Source: Aureibaculum algae (GTDB lineage: Bacteria > Bacteroidota > Bacteroidia > Flavobacteriales > Flavobacteriaceae). Taken from it: 64,000 nucleotides of DNA. Below the pieces are notes generated by a model. That model did no database searches. It worked only from the letters and a program-made list of their open reading frames with translations, and was not told the DNA's origin. The stretch lies in NCBI RefSeq assembly GCF_006065315.1, contig NZ_CP040749.1, positions 806,001-870,000 on the forward strand, read 5' to 3'. Both the position numbers and the translations under genes were made by a program. Shown piece by piece: positions 35,254-43,578 of the stretch. Positions within the stretch are counted from its first letter, which is position 1. Each line of letters opens with the position of its first letter.

Positions 35254-36588
35254 ATGCATAAAAAAATATATTTTAGTTTAATAACGCTGCTTCTTGTTAG
35301 TTTAATAAGTGTTGCACAAGAACAAAGTGATGTGGTTAATAAAGTCGTTAAGCCTTCACGAACAGAGGTTGTAGTACCTATTCATAAAGCTGTTTTTAGA
35401 GATTCACTGTGTAAACAAAGAGTGCAAGGTGGCAATCCAAGAATACAAAATGGATATTTGCAATTTGATGGTTCTTTAGACGGTAATAGACAAGTTGATC
35501 CACAAATTGCAGTTGGAGGAGGTTTTGTTTTTCATGGAACTAATAACGGTTTGGTAATTTATGACAAACAAGGTAATTATATAGATGGTGCATCACAAAA
35601 ATGTTTTAATAACGGTATAGATCCGAAGCTTTTTTATGATGCTCATAACAAAGTTTTTGGTTTTGATCTTTGGGTATATTGGGATAAAGCTAAAGTAAAG
35701 CCAGTTAATATTGCCATTTCAGAAACAAGTGACCCTAGAGGTGCTTGGAATATTTATCCGGTTTCTGCCTCAAAAGGCGTTGATGGTGGTGGTATTGGTT
35801 ATAGTAAAAAATGGGTTGGGTATTCTTTTCCAGGAGGTGAAGATAGAACTTTTGTAATGAAGATGAGTGAAGCTAAAAGCGGAAAAACAGCTACAGTTTA
35901 CCATTTCCCTGGTACATTAGGCCATCCTGTATTTACACAAGACAGCACAGACGATCTCTATTTTTTTAAAATTGTAAAAGAATATTTTGTAATAACAAAA
36001 GTTACCGAAGATGAAACAGGTTCGCCAGTTAGCCAAGTAGTAAGTAAAAAGAAACATGGTTTAAAAAATATTGGTTACCCTCCTAAATCACCGCAAAAAG
36101 GAACTGATCAAGTTACTTCTTCAGGGGATAGAAATCCTAAAAATTTAGTTTTGCAAAATGGATTTTTATGGTTTTCGCAAGCTATTAATTACAAAGGAAA
36201 TTCAGCCGTTCAGTGGCATCAAGTAAAATTAGATGGTTCCATAGTTCAAACAGGTTTAATTTATGATAAGAATACCAACTATATTCAAACGACCATTGGT
36301 GTAAACAAGAATAATGATGTGTTGGTTGGTTTTCAAGAAACGAATAAGAACATGTTTATTAGTCCAAGAATGGCTTTTAGATATGCCAAGGACCCAGCAG
36401 GTCAATTAAGAGAAATTGTGAAGTTAGGTGAAGGTACTGGGGCTACTGACGGAGTTGCCTGGGGAGATTATAGTGGTACTGCGATAGATGGTGATAATGG
36501 AATTGACTTATGGACAATACAGAGTAGAGCGAATGACAAGGGAAGGGGCGAAACGGTAATCGTAAAAGTGCCTTTTAAAAACAAATAA
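35254..36588 (+). CDS. Exported protein of the glycan locus, probable beta-propeller, function unknown
   Basis: With the ATG at 35254 this is a 444-residue protein with a signal peptide (ends SVAQ). A TTG three codons earlier is less likely. I do not recognise a named family. Repeating beta-strand blocks such as QVDPQIAVGGGFVFHGTNNG, IDPKLFYDAHNKVFGFDLW, RNPKNLVLQNGFLWFSQAIN and DGVAWGDYSGTAIDGDNGID suggest a beta-propeller with Asp-rich blade ends. DPK-x-x-YD and WGDYSGT patterns occur in secreted sialidase-like and calcium-binding propellers, but no catalytic set can be named. It is a candidate for the missing depolymerase or a glycan-binding protein of this locus. Confidence 0.6.
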   Translation: MHKKIYFSLITLLLVSLISVAQEQSDVVNKVVKPSRTEVVVPIHKAVFRDSLCKQRVQGGNPRIQNGYLQFDGSLDGNRQVDPQIAVGGGFVFHGTNNGLVIYDKQGNYIDGASQKCFNNGIDPKLFYDAHNKVFGFDLWVYWDKAKVKPVNIAISETSDPRGAWNIYPVSASKGVDGGGIGYSKKWVGYSFPGGEDRTFVMKMSEAKSGKTATVYHFPGTLGHPVFTQDSTDDLYFFKIVKEYFVITKVTEDETGSPVSQVVSKKKHGLKNIGYPPKSPQKGTDQVTSSGDRNPKNLVLQNGFLWFSQAINYKGNSAVQWHQVKLDGSIVQTGLIYDKNTNYIQTTIGVNKNNDVLVGFQETNKNMFISPRMAFRYAKDPAGQLREIVKLGEGTGATDGVAWGDYSGTAIDGDNGIDLWTIQSRANDKGRGETVIVKVPFKNK

Positions 36589-36611
36589 ATTTTAAGGAAT
36601 AACTAATACTC

Positions 36612-37919
36612 ATGAGATTCATTTATTTTGTAACACTTTTTGTACTTATTTCTTGTCAGTCAAAGTCGTCTGAAAACCAAAGTACTCAAAATGAAAAGTT
36701 AAGTTTTTCAATTGAAATTCCTGCAAGTGGTAATAGTTGGATACATAACAATAGTTCTGAAAATTCCAACATGCTTAGAGATTCAGTAATTAATAACTGG
36801 ACAAATTTAAAAACTGTAATTCGTACATATTTTAAAACGGATACATCTGGTAAGTTACATCTGGGTTTGAATGCAAATGTACCTGATGGTACTTCCACAA
36901 TTAAAGTTACCATTGGCAATAAATCCGAGACTGTGACATTGAATAGTTCTGAATATATGGAGATTGCAGTGGGTGTTTTTGATATAAAGAAGGGATATAA
37001 TTATGTTGAAATAGAGGGGATAGGAAAGTCTGGAAAATATATTGCAAATATAAATAAGGTACTAATTGGAGGTCCGGCCACAGAAGGCAAGGTTTATTTT
37101 ATAAAAGACGATTTTTATTTTGGACGTAGAGGACCTTCAGTGCATTTATCTTACAAAATACCTAAAAACAAAGATGTTGTTTGGTTCTATAACGAAATTA
37201 AAATACCAAAAGGAGAAGACGCATTAGGATCCTATTTTATGGCAAATGGTTTTAAGGATGGCTATTTTGGTATTCAAGTAAATTCAGAAACAGAACGACG
37301 TATTTTATTTTCTGTTTGGAGCCCATACGAAACGCAGAATCCAAAGGAAATACCGGATGATTATAAAATTATTTTATTGGGTAAAGGCGAAGGAGTTACT
37401 TCAGGTGAATTTGGCAACGAAGGGTCTGGAGGACAAAGCTATAAAGTCTTTAATTGGAAAGCAGATAAAACCTATAAGTTTTTATTAAAAGGAGTTCCTT
37501 CAGTAAATAATTCAACAGATTATACAGCTTATTTTTTCGATCCAGAAAAAGATACTTGGAATTTGATTGCCAGTTTTCGAAGACCACATACGAGTAGGTA
37601 TTTACAAAATGTATACTCTTTCTTAGAAAACTTTATACCAGATACTGGTAATATTTCTAGAAAAGGGAATTATCAAAATCAATGGGTTTATACAAAAGAC
37701 GGTGTGTGGACTGAGTTAACCACTGCTAAATTTACAGCAGATGCAACGGCAAGGAAAGAAGCTCGGTTAGATTATGCTGGTGGAGTTGAAGGCAGTACGT
37801 TTTTTATGAAAAATTGTGGATTTTTTAGTGAAACCACATCTATTGATTCAGAATTTACAAGAGAAGCAAATGGAATAGCTCCGTCAATCGATTTTTCGAA
37901 ATTGGAAGTTCCTAAATGA
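36612..37919 (+). CDS. DUF3472 lipoprotein with N-terminal DUF5077-like domain
   Basis: This 435-residue lipoprotein has its lipobox Cys at about 15 (LFVLISC). Residues ~30-155 form a beta domain like DUF5077. The C-terminal part from ~160 is DUF3472: DDFYFGRRGPSVHLSY, ALGSYFMANGFKDGYFGIQVNS, ERRILFSVWSPYETQ, then YKFLLKGVP. Proteins of this kind are exported and common in Bacteroidota glycan loci, but no activity has been established to my knowledge. It is the last gene of the plus-strand run, 23 bp after the propeller-like gene, and is followed by a bidirectional terminator. Confidence 0.82.
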   Translation: MRFIYFVTLFVLISCQSKSSENQSTQNEKLSFSIEIPASGNSWIHNNSSENSNMLRDSVINNWTNLKTVIRTYFKTDTSGKLHLGLNANVPDGTSTIKVTIGNKSETVTLNSSEYMEIAVGVFDIKKGYNYVEIEGIGKSGKYIANINKVLIGGPATEGKVYFIKDDFYFGRRGPSVHLSYKIPKNKDVVWFYNEIKIPKGEDALGSYFMANGFKDGYFGIQVNSETERRILFSVWSPYETQNPKEIPDDYKIILLGKGEGVTSGEFGNEGSGGQSYKVFNWKADKTYKFLLKGVPSVNNSTDYTAYFFDPEKDTWNLIASFRRPHTSRYLQNVYSFLENFIPDTGNISRKGNYQNQWVYTKDGVWTELTTAKFTADATARKEARLDYAGGVEGSTFFMKNCGFFSETTSIDSEFTREANGIAPSIDFSKLEVPK

Positions 37920-37941
37920 TATTATATTTGAATTAGTTTTT

Positions 37942-37976
37942 AAAAGCCTTTATGTAGTATTCGTGAAGGCTTTTTT
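37942..37976. terminator. Bidirectional terminator at the end of the glycan operon
   Basis: AAAAGCCTT (37942-37950) pairs with AAGGCTTTT (37966-37974), with partial pairing continuing into the loop, then T residues. It lies between the DUF3472 gene and the convergent DUF2807 gene, whose stop codon overlaps its edge. Confidence 0.75.
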
Positions 37977-38715
37977 ATTTAAAAATTAATTTACCATTAT
38001 AAAAGGTTTTTACCTCAACTAAAGGCGGTTTGTTTAATGAGATTAGGTCGCCTACACTTCTTATTTCTCCAGTTAGTTTTTGAATAGGATTAACGATCAT
38101 GGTATTAATTCCTCTGTGAAAAACATCCACATTTTGAGCTTCTAAATTCTCACCGTTAAACTTACCTTCGCCCGCATAAAATCCTACAAACAAATTATTT
38201 GTTTTACCTTTTATTGTGAAATTGGATACATTATTAGATATAATATTTAAATGGTTATTGTCAATAATAAGGTCAAAATCACCAACATTTTCGGTTGGTA
38301 AATAATAGTCTTCAGAAAACAACGTAATAGAGTTGAACTTTAAAATTTCTGTACTTGAAATTGTAAATTGTGATGCGTTTCTAATTTCGGTAATATCGAT
38401 AGCAGTCAATATTAATTGAGCAGGGTTGGTGTCTCTAAATAGGTTACAAGTACTGTTTTCTATAGATAATATACCATCAGTAATTGTTACAGAAATATTA
38501 TCAATTAAATTTTCGCCATACTTTATTTGAAGTGTGTTTTCCAATCCTTGTTTTATTTCCAAACGGATTCCTTCATGGGCAATTATCTTAGAAAAACTTG
38601 ATAAATCTACCAATTTAATAACTTCCGTTCCTGACGATGATAAACAGTCAGAAGTATGATCAGAGCATCCTAAGGTGAGTAGAAAAATTACAATACTTAA
38701 AATCTGTTTTTTCAT
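37975..38715 (-). CDS. DUF2807 (head GIN domain) lipoprotein
   Basis: From the ATG at 38715 this is a 246-residue protein with lipobox Cys (MKKQILSIVIFLLTLGC). The longer frame to 38733 only adds six residues. The body is a beta-helix-like DUF2807 domain: FSKIIAHEGIRLEIKQGLENTLQIKYGENLIDNI, then NISVTITDGILSIENS, then short repeated strands. DUF2807 proteins are surface or periplasmic proteins of unknown role, sometimes compared to adhesin heads. It is on the minus strand facing the end of the glycan operon and followed upstream by other envelope genes. Confidence 0.78.
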   Translation of the reverse strand: MKKQILSIVIFLLTLGCSDHTSDCLSSSGTEVIKLVDLSSFSKIIAHEGIRLEIKQGLENTLQIKYGENLIDNISVTITDGILSIENSTCNLFRDTNPAQLILTAIDITEIRNASQFTISSTEILKFNSITLFSEDYYLPTENVGDFDLIIDNNHLNIISNNVSNFTIKGKTNNLFVGFYAGEGKFNGENLEAQNVDVFHRGINTMIVNPIQKLTGEIRSVGDLISLNKPPLVEVKTFYNGKLIFK

Positions 38716-38797
38716 TATTGAATCATATATCAAACTTGAGAATTCAATTGAAATCTCATTTAAAAATAACTTTCAGACACTACTTTAATTCTAAGAA

Positions 38798-39916
38798 TTA
38801 AAGTCTTATACCAATACCTAAATCAATTGATTCTGCTAAAAATAAATGAGCCTTAATGGATGCTGTTGCAAACCATTTTTGTCCAAAATATTTTTTAACA
38901 CCTACACGTTCATAATATCTAGTTTCGTATTTGTAGGGATAATATACATAGTATCCTAGTTGTGTAATTATCGAAAAATTATTGATATCTAATTCATGTC
39001 CAATCATCAAACTCACACGCTTATAATCTGAATTTCCATCTTCCTCTGGAAATTCAGGAAATGCCACTGCGTTGTAGGTAATCAATTCCTTTAAAAATTT
39101 TGAAATAAATAGTTCACTACCAAATTGCAGTATGCTTTTTCTATTAAGTCTTTTGTCTAGATAAACAGTTCCAACATAAAATGGGAATTGTTTTGTGCCT
39201 AAATTCCCTGCACTGTTTATACCGCCACTCAATTGTAAATTAAGTTTTATTCCTTCTTTATCGTTGCTATTATTCAGATTAGTTGATTGCGTATAATCAA
39301 TGGGGTTATCGACATCAAAATTATAACTAATACCTGTTGTTAACGAAAGTGTGTTAAGTCCTAAATTAGGAGACTTTATGGTTCCATTAGAATAATGTGA
39401 AAGCATTAAGCCGAGGGTGGCGTCAAAGGCATTAAAAACCTTTTTATGTTTATAATTAATACCGAGTGTTGTGTTCGCTAATAAATGAGAACCAAAAGCG
39501 ATATTTTTATTATTGGTTTCTAAATCAAAAGGATTTGTATTATACGAAATGCCTTGTCCTAGCTTTATATAAAAAAGATTTTTACGAGCTCTATTGCCAA
39601 AATATAACGAATAATTAAGTTGAGTTGTAAATGTTGTACCCAACACTGCATTGTCAAAATTATGATAGATAAAAGAAATTCCCCAATCAGGAAAATTATA
39701 CGCTGCCAAGTTATTGTTCTTCGGAGTTGTTTTATGATTGTAACTTAAAATAAACCCATCTGGATTGGTAATTGCCAGATGTGAAACTTTATTCTTGTGC
39801 TTAAGAATAGTACCATAGAAATACTCGATATGTAGAGAAGTGTGCCCCTCTTTTTGAGCCCACAATGTTAAGTTGATCATAAAAAATAGTATACCTGTTA
39901 CTATTTTATACTTCAT
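38798..39916 (-). CDS. PagL-like acyloxyacyl hydrolase / outer-membrane protein
   Basis: This 372-residue exported protein (signal ends LWAQ) is beta-strand rich. LMLSHYSNGTIKSPNLGLN is the active-site region of the PagL lipid A deacylase family, with the catalytic His and Ser of HYSN. In proteobacterial PagL a third catalytic residue, Glu, follows some 12 residues later in a NPG-x-E motif; here the corresponding spot reads NLGLN, with Asn, so activity cannot be assumed. The stop is 1 bp from the start-side neighbour, the RemB-like gene (39918), so they are one operon. Confidence 0.78.
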   Translation of the reverse strand: MKYKIVTGILFFMINLTLWAQKEGHTSLHIEYFYGTILKHKNKVSHLAITNPDGFILSYNHKTTPKNNNLAAYNFPDWGISFIYHNFDNAVLGTTFTTQLNYSLYFGNRARKNLFYIKLGQGISYNTNPFDLETNNKNIAFGSHLLANTTLGINYKHKKVFNAFDATLGLMLSHYSNGTIKSPNLGLNTLSLTTGISYNFDVDNPIDYTQSTNLNNSNDKEGIKLNLQLSGGINSAGNLGTKQFPFYVGTVYLDKRLNRKSILQFGSELFISKFLKELITYNAVAFPEFPEEDGNSDYKRVSLMIGHELDINNFSIITQLGYYVYYPYKYETRYYERVGVKKYFGQKWFATASIKAHLFLAESIDLGIGIRL

Positions 39917-39917
39917 C

Positions 39918-42032
39918 TTAAAAATCGAAATACCAATTAAATAAGTCTGCTTTTAATCCAAAAGTAAACCATGTTGAATTATCAATGGCCGTATCTGTTA
40001 TAGCCTGAGCCGGATTGAATTTTCTAAAGATAATTCCTGCAAATAATTTCGTGTTTGTTGCGGGGTTCACTAAGTATCCACCTTGAAAGTCTGCAATAAA
40101 AATTCTGGTATTATTACCTTGTAACAATTCTATTCCGGTATCACCAGTTCTGTCTTCATAACTTTGATAAATGTTACCACCATAGTTTAAACCATTAATA
40201 TCAAAACCTTTATTCCCCATGTTTATTTTAGCACTACCAAACCATCTGTCTTTCTTATAACGTGCAATGGCCACAAACTCCCAAAAATTGCTTCCCCAAG
40301 GATGTCCCAACGGTTGATTATAATGGGCGTAATTCAAGATAGGGTCTTTATGAGAAAAGGTATATGGTCTAACTACGTTAAATTCTCCTTGTAAGTATAA
40401 ATTATCGACATTAAAGGCATTATAATACTTTGCACCCACTTGTATGCCAAATTTATTGGCCCAATAGCCACTTCCATCAAATATTTTCCCAATTGTTAAT
40501 TCATCCAATACGAATTGTGTATAGGTAGAAAAATTATCAGAAACTTTATATTTTGTACCTAATCCGATAATGGCGTTACCTCCTCGAGATCCTCTTGAAA
40601 ACTCAACGGCTCTGTAAAAAATAATAGGATTAAAGTAGTTGATGTCAAACCCGTTATTTTCACCCTTTTTAGTAATCGCAGCTTCAAATAGGCTCACGTT
40701 TAATCTTTTGGTAACATTATAGCTTAGATGGTGCATGGCTACAAATTTCCTAGCACTTAAATTATCCACATTTACAGAAGGTCTTACATCATCAAGCCAC
40801 ATCCATGTATTGGTGTATTTTATTTTCCAAAATTGTGTGCTAATTTTTAAATGAGGATAAGAAGATGCCGCATCTGATAACATTAAGGAACGATATCCAT
40901 CACCAACAAAATTTTTACCATGTCCAAATTGGAAATTGAAAAATTTACTCGGAGTATAGGTTAAATAGGCTTCTGCAACAGGATAGTCAAAACTATTGGT
41001 TTTAAAAATCTTAGCCTTACCACGGCCAGGCACTAGCCCATATGATTCAGTACCTTTATTGGCTCTTGCAAAGTCGTTTACATAATCAGCAAAGCGACCT
41101 TGGCTTTCGTAAATAGAAGCTGAAAAGTTGAAGTTTTTACCCAAACCACCTTGAATTTGAATGGCTCTCGTGTTGTTGTAAGTATAATCAACATCGTTTG
41201 AATTGTCTTTACCAATTTGCAAATCAAAAAGTGGGTCAATAGTAAACCAATAATCTTCTTTTTGTACTTTGAAAAAATGCTCATTCCATAATTTCTTTCC
41301 CCATTTTGAGGATTTATCCTTAAACAAAATCGTTTTTTGCAGGTCTAAGTCTACATATTTGGAAGTTTCGCTATATAAAAAAGGTTTAAAACCTGTATGT
41401 GAGTTGTCGTTTTGATCATAGTAATAACTTAACTCATCATAGGTGCTATGCGAAAATGGAATGTTAAGTTCACTTTGATGTTCCGGAAAATAAGTACTTA
41501 CTACAGCGGTTTGAATGTCTTTCTTTTGAGTATTTGGATTGAGTGGGGTAGGAGTTGTTTGTGGAGTTACTGGTATCGTTGGTGTATTTACTACGACATT
41601 TTCTTTAGTAATTTCTTTGGTTATTTTTCCAGGAGTGGGTTGTGAGCCTAATGGTATTTGAATTGGAAGTCCAAATCGCATATCAATAGCTCTGCCATTA
41701 TAAGTTGCTGGCTGAGCTTTTGGTAAAAGTGCAAAAACTCTTTTCGCTTCTGCTTCTAATTCCTTATACGCGGAGCGTACATATAAAACCTCAAAATCAC
41801 CAGTTTTGGTAACTATAAATATTACGTTAACTGTACCTTTGTAGTTGTCGGATGTTACATTATTTGAGACTTTAAATTCTGCTAATACATCTTTTGTCAA
41901 GTTTTGATTAAAACAAGAAGCTAAAGTAGTTTCGCTTGCAGCATCGCAGCCCTTATAAATAGGGTAAATATCTTCTTGTCCAAGCAAGACGTTTGAAGAG
42001 ATAAGAAGGATAACTATAATGATATATTTCAT
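39918..42032 (-). CDS. remB: RemB/Wzi-like outer-membrane beta-barrel with N-terminal TonB-C-like domain
   Basis: This 704-residue exported protein (signal ends LLGQ) has three parts. Residues ~22-135 form a TonB C-terminal-like domain (YPIYKGCDAASETTLASCF with two cysteines, then GTVNVIFIVTKTGDFEVLYVRSA and PAQPATYNGRAIDMRFGLPI). A Pro/Thr-rich linker (~135-170, PTPLNPNTQK) follows, then a large barrel from ~200 resembling capsule-assembly Wzi and gliding protein RemB (FQFGHGKNFVGDGYRSLMLSD, YFNPIIFYRAVEFSRGSRGGNAI) and ending NWYFDF. RemB is a surface component of gliding in Flavobacterium. The name is by resemblance. Confidence 0.65.
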   Translation of the reverse strand: MKYIIIVILLISSNVLLGQEDIYPIYKGCDAASETTLASCFNQNLTKDVLAEFKVSNNVTSDNYKGTVNVIFIVTKTGDFEVLYVRSAYKELEAEAKRVFALLPKAQPATYNGRAIDMRFGLPIQIPLGSQPTPGKITKEITKENVVVNTPTIPVTPQTTPTPLNPNTQKKDIQTAVVSTYFPEHQSELNIPFSHSTYDELSYYYDQNDNSHTGFKPFLYSETSKYVDLDLQKTILFKDKSSKWGKKLWNEHFFKVQKEDYWFTIDPLFDLQIGKDNSNDVDYTYNNTRAIQIQGGLGKNFNFSASIYESQGRFADYVNDFARANKGTESYGLVPGRGKAKIFKTNSFDYPVAEAYLTYTPSKFFNFQFGHGKNFVGDGYRSLMLSDAASSYPHLKISTQFWKIKYTNTWMWLDDVRPSVNVDNLSARKFVAMHHLSYNVTKRLNVSLFEAAITKKGENNGFDINYFNPIIFYRAVEFSRGSRGGNAIIGLGTKYKVSDNFSTYTQFVLDELTIGKIFDGSGYWANKFGIQVGAKYYNAFNVDNLYLQGEFNVVRPYTFSHKDPILNYAHYNQPLGHPWGSNFWEFVAIARYKKDRWFGSAKINMGNKGFDINGLNYGGNIYQSYEDRTGDTGIELLQGNNTRIFIADFQGGYLVNPATNTKLFAGIIFRKFNPAQAITDTAIDNSTWFTFGLKADLFNWYFDF

Positions 42033-42154
42033 TTAAATTTATTTTCACCAACCTATTTTTTACTTTTTGCTATGTGTTGGAATTCGTAATTTTAACTCAG
42101 TGTCCTTTCTGGACGCTCATTCAATACTAATTTTGTTAAATTTTGGCAAAGGTA

Positions 42155-42736
42155 TTAATATATTTTGGCTACTTTATTATTATTTAACTGATATTTCTCT
42201 TTACTCTCAGGACAGATGGCAAAACCTTTTGCGTCAAAATTCAAGCGATGACCATATTCACTCACCCAACCAATTTGTTTAGAAGGATTGCCTACCACTA
42301 AAGCATATGCGGGAATTTCTTTAGTTACAACACTACCAGCTCCAATAAGTGAGTACTCGCCTATAGAGTTACCACAAACAATAGTCGCATTTGCTCCAAT
42401 ACTAGCTCCTTTTTTTACTATAGTTTTTTTGTATTCATCTTTTCTGGCAATTGCACTCCTAGGATTAATAACGTTTGTAAATACCATTGAAGGACCTAGA
42501 AAAACATCATCTTCACAAATAACACCGGTGTAAATTGAAACGTTATTTTGAACTTTTACATTACTACCTAAAATGACATCTGGTGATACCACTACATTTT
42601 GTCCAAAACTACAGTTTTCACCGATAACACAATTAGACATGATATGGCTAAAGTGCCAAATTTTTGTTCCATTACCAATTTTACAATTGTCATCTATAAC
42701 GGCAGTCTTATGAGCAAAAAAATCTGATTTTTCCAT
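42155..42736 (-). CDS. Left-handed beta-helix acyltransferase
   Basis: This 193-residue soluble enzyme is built of hexapeptide repeats: AVIDDNCKIGNGTKIWHFSHIMSNCVIGENCSFGQNVVV, then NVSIYTGVICEDDVFLGPSMVFTNVINPRSAI, then GASIGANATIVCGNSIGEYSLIGAGSVVT. This is the WbpD/WlbB-type sugar N- or O-acetyltransferase pattern used in surface polysaccharide synthesis. The H of FSHI in the first coil and NVINPR are typical. It is upstream of the RemB/Wzi-like gene on the same strand and 3 bp downstream of deoC, so co-transcribed. The exact sugar substrate cannot be told. Confidence 0.85.
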   Translation of the reverse strand: MEKSDFFAHKTAVIDDNCKIGNGTKIWHFSHIMSNCVIGENCSFGQNVVVSPDVILGSNVKVQNNVSIYTGVICEDDVFLGPSMVFTNVINPRSAIARKDEYKKTIVKKGASIGANATIVCGNSIGEYSLIGAGSVVTKEIPAYALVVGNPSKQIGWVSEYGHRLNFDAKGFAICPESKEKYQLNNNKVAKIY

Positions 42737-42739
42737 AAA

Positions 42740-43483
42740 TTAATAATTATCGTTAGTTGAACCTCCGTCAGCAATACTTTTCGCAGCGGAAGTGCCTATT
42801 CTGTTTACACCTAAATTAATCATTTTAACAGCATCTTCATAGCTCTTTACTCCACCCGCAGCTTTACTTTGTAAGGGTTTGGCATTTTCCACAATCAATT
42901 TCATACCTTCAAATGTAGCTCCAGAAGGTTTATTATCACTTGTTTTAAAAAAGCCAGTTGACGATTTTACATAAACACTTGAAGCCTTTTCTTCACCGAA
43001 ATTACTTAAAATTACATCTCTAATAATTTGAGTAATGGCAATAATTTCATTGTCTGATAAGGCCGCTATTTCAATAATCCACTTTACAATTTTGTCATTT
43101 TCTAATCCGAGTTTTGAGCATTTAAAAACCTCACTTTTTATCAGATTAATATTACCATTTAAAAATGCAGGATAATTAATTACAAAATCTAATTCATCAA
43201 CATCATTTTCAATTGCTTCTTTAGCTTCATTCAATTTTTCTTCAATAGTAAAAGTGCCTTCGTGAAACCCTATTACTGTCCCCACTTGAACATCACTGTT
43301 GGCTTTAGTAATTAATTCTTTAGCAAGTGAAACAAACTTTGGTCTTATCATTACTAATTTGAAATTTTCTGCAATAGCTTCCTCAATTAGTTTAATTACG
43401 TTTTTACGTGTTTCGTCTTCTGTAATACCTGCTTGTACAGCAGTTTTAAGATAGGTAGAGTCTAAGTGTTCATTAATGTTCAT
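42740..43483 (-). CDS. deoC: Deoxyribose-phosphate aldolase
   Basis: This 247-residue class I aldolase splits 2-deoxyribose-5-phosphate into glyceraldehyde-3-phosphate and acetaldehyde in deoxynucleoside breakdown. It begins with NINEHLDSTYLKT, has VGTVIGFHEGTFTIEEKLNEAKEAI, DELDFVINYPAF, SSVYVKSSTGFF with the Schiff-base lysine in VKSSTGF, and AAGGVKSYEDAVKMI with the second lysine. The fit to the short DeoC type is good. The promoter (43503-43510) is 20 bp upstream and the acyltransferase follows 3 bp after the stop. It complements NupC and the deoxynucleoside kinase in this window. Confidence 0.95.
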   Translation of the reverse strand: MNINEHLDSTYLKTAVQAGITEDETRKNVIKLIEEAIAENFKLVMIRPKFVSLAKELITKANSDVQVGTVIGFHEGTFTIEEKLNEAKEAIENDVDELDFVINYPAFLNGNINLIKSEVFKCSKLGLENDKIVKWIIEIAALSDNEIIAITQIIRDVILSNFGEEKASSVYVKSSTGFFKTSDNKPSGATFEGMKLIVENAKPLQSKAAGGVKSYEDAVKMINLGVNRIGTSAAKSIADGGSTNDNY

Positions 43484-43502
43484 TTGTCATTTATTTAATA
43501 TG

Positions 43503-43510
43503 CAAAAATA
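43503..43510 (-). promoter_or_regulatory. -7 promoter element for deoC
   Basis: On the minus strand this is TATTTTTG, an exact TAnnTTTG match, 20 bp before the deoC ATG and just downstream of the tonB terminator, so deoC starts a new transcript. Confidence 0.55.
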
Positions 43511-43522
43511 GCGATTTTAATA

Positions 43523-43565
43523 CAATAATAAATCCCACAAGGTTGTGGGATTTATTATTGTATAT
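43523..43565 (-). terminator. Terminator after the tonB cluster
   Basis: Perfect 18-base arms (43523-43540 and 43543-43560) meet almost without a loop, 19 bp after the stop of the last tonB gene. The outer arm AATAATAAATCCCA is the same as in the terminator at 10807-10852. Confidence 0.85.
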
Positions 43566-43578
43566 TTTTAAATAATGA

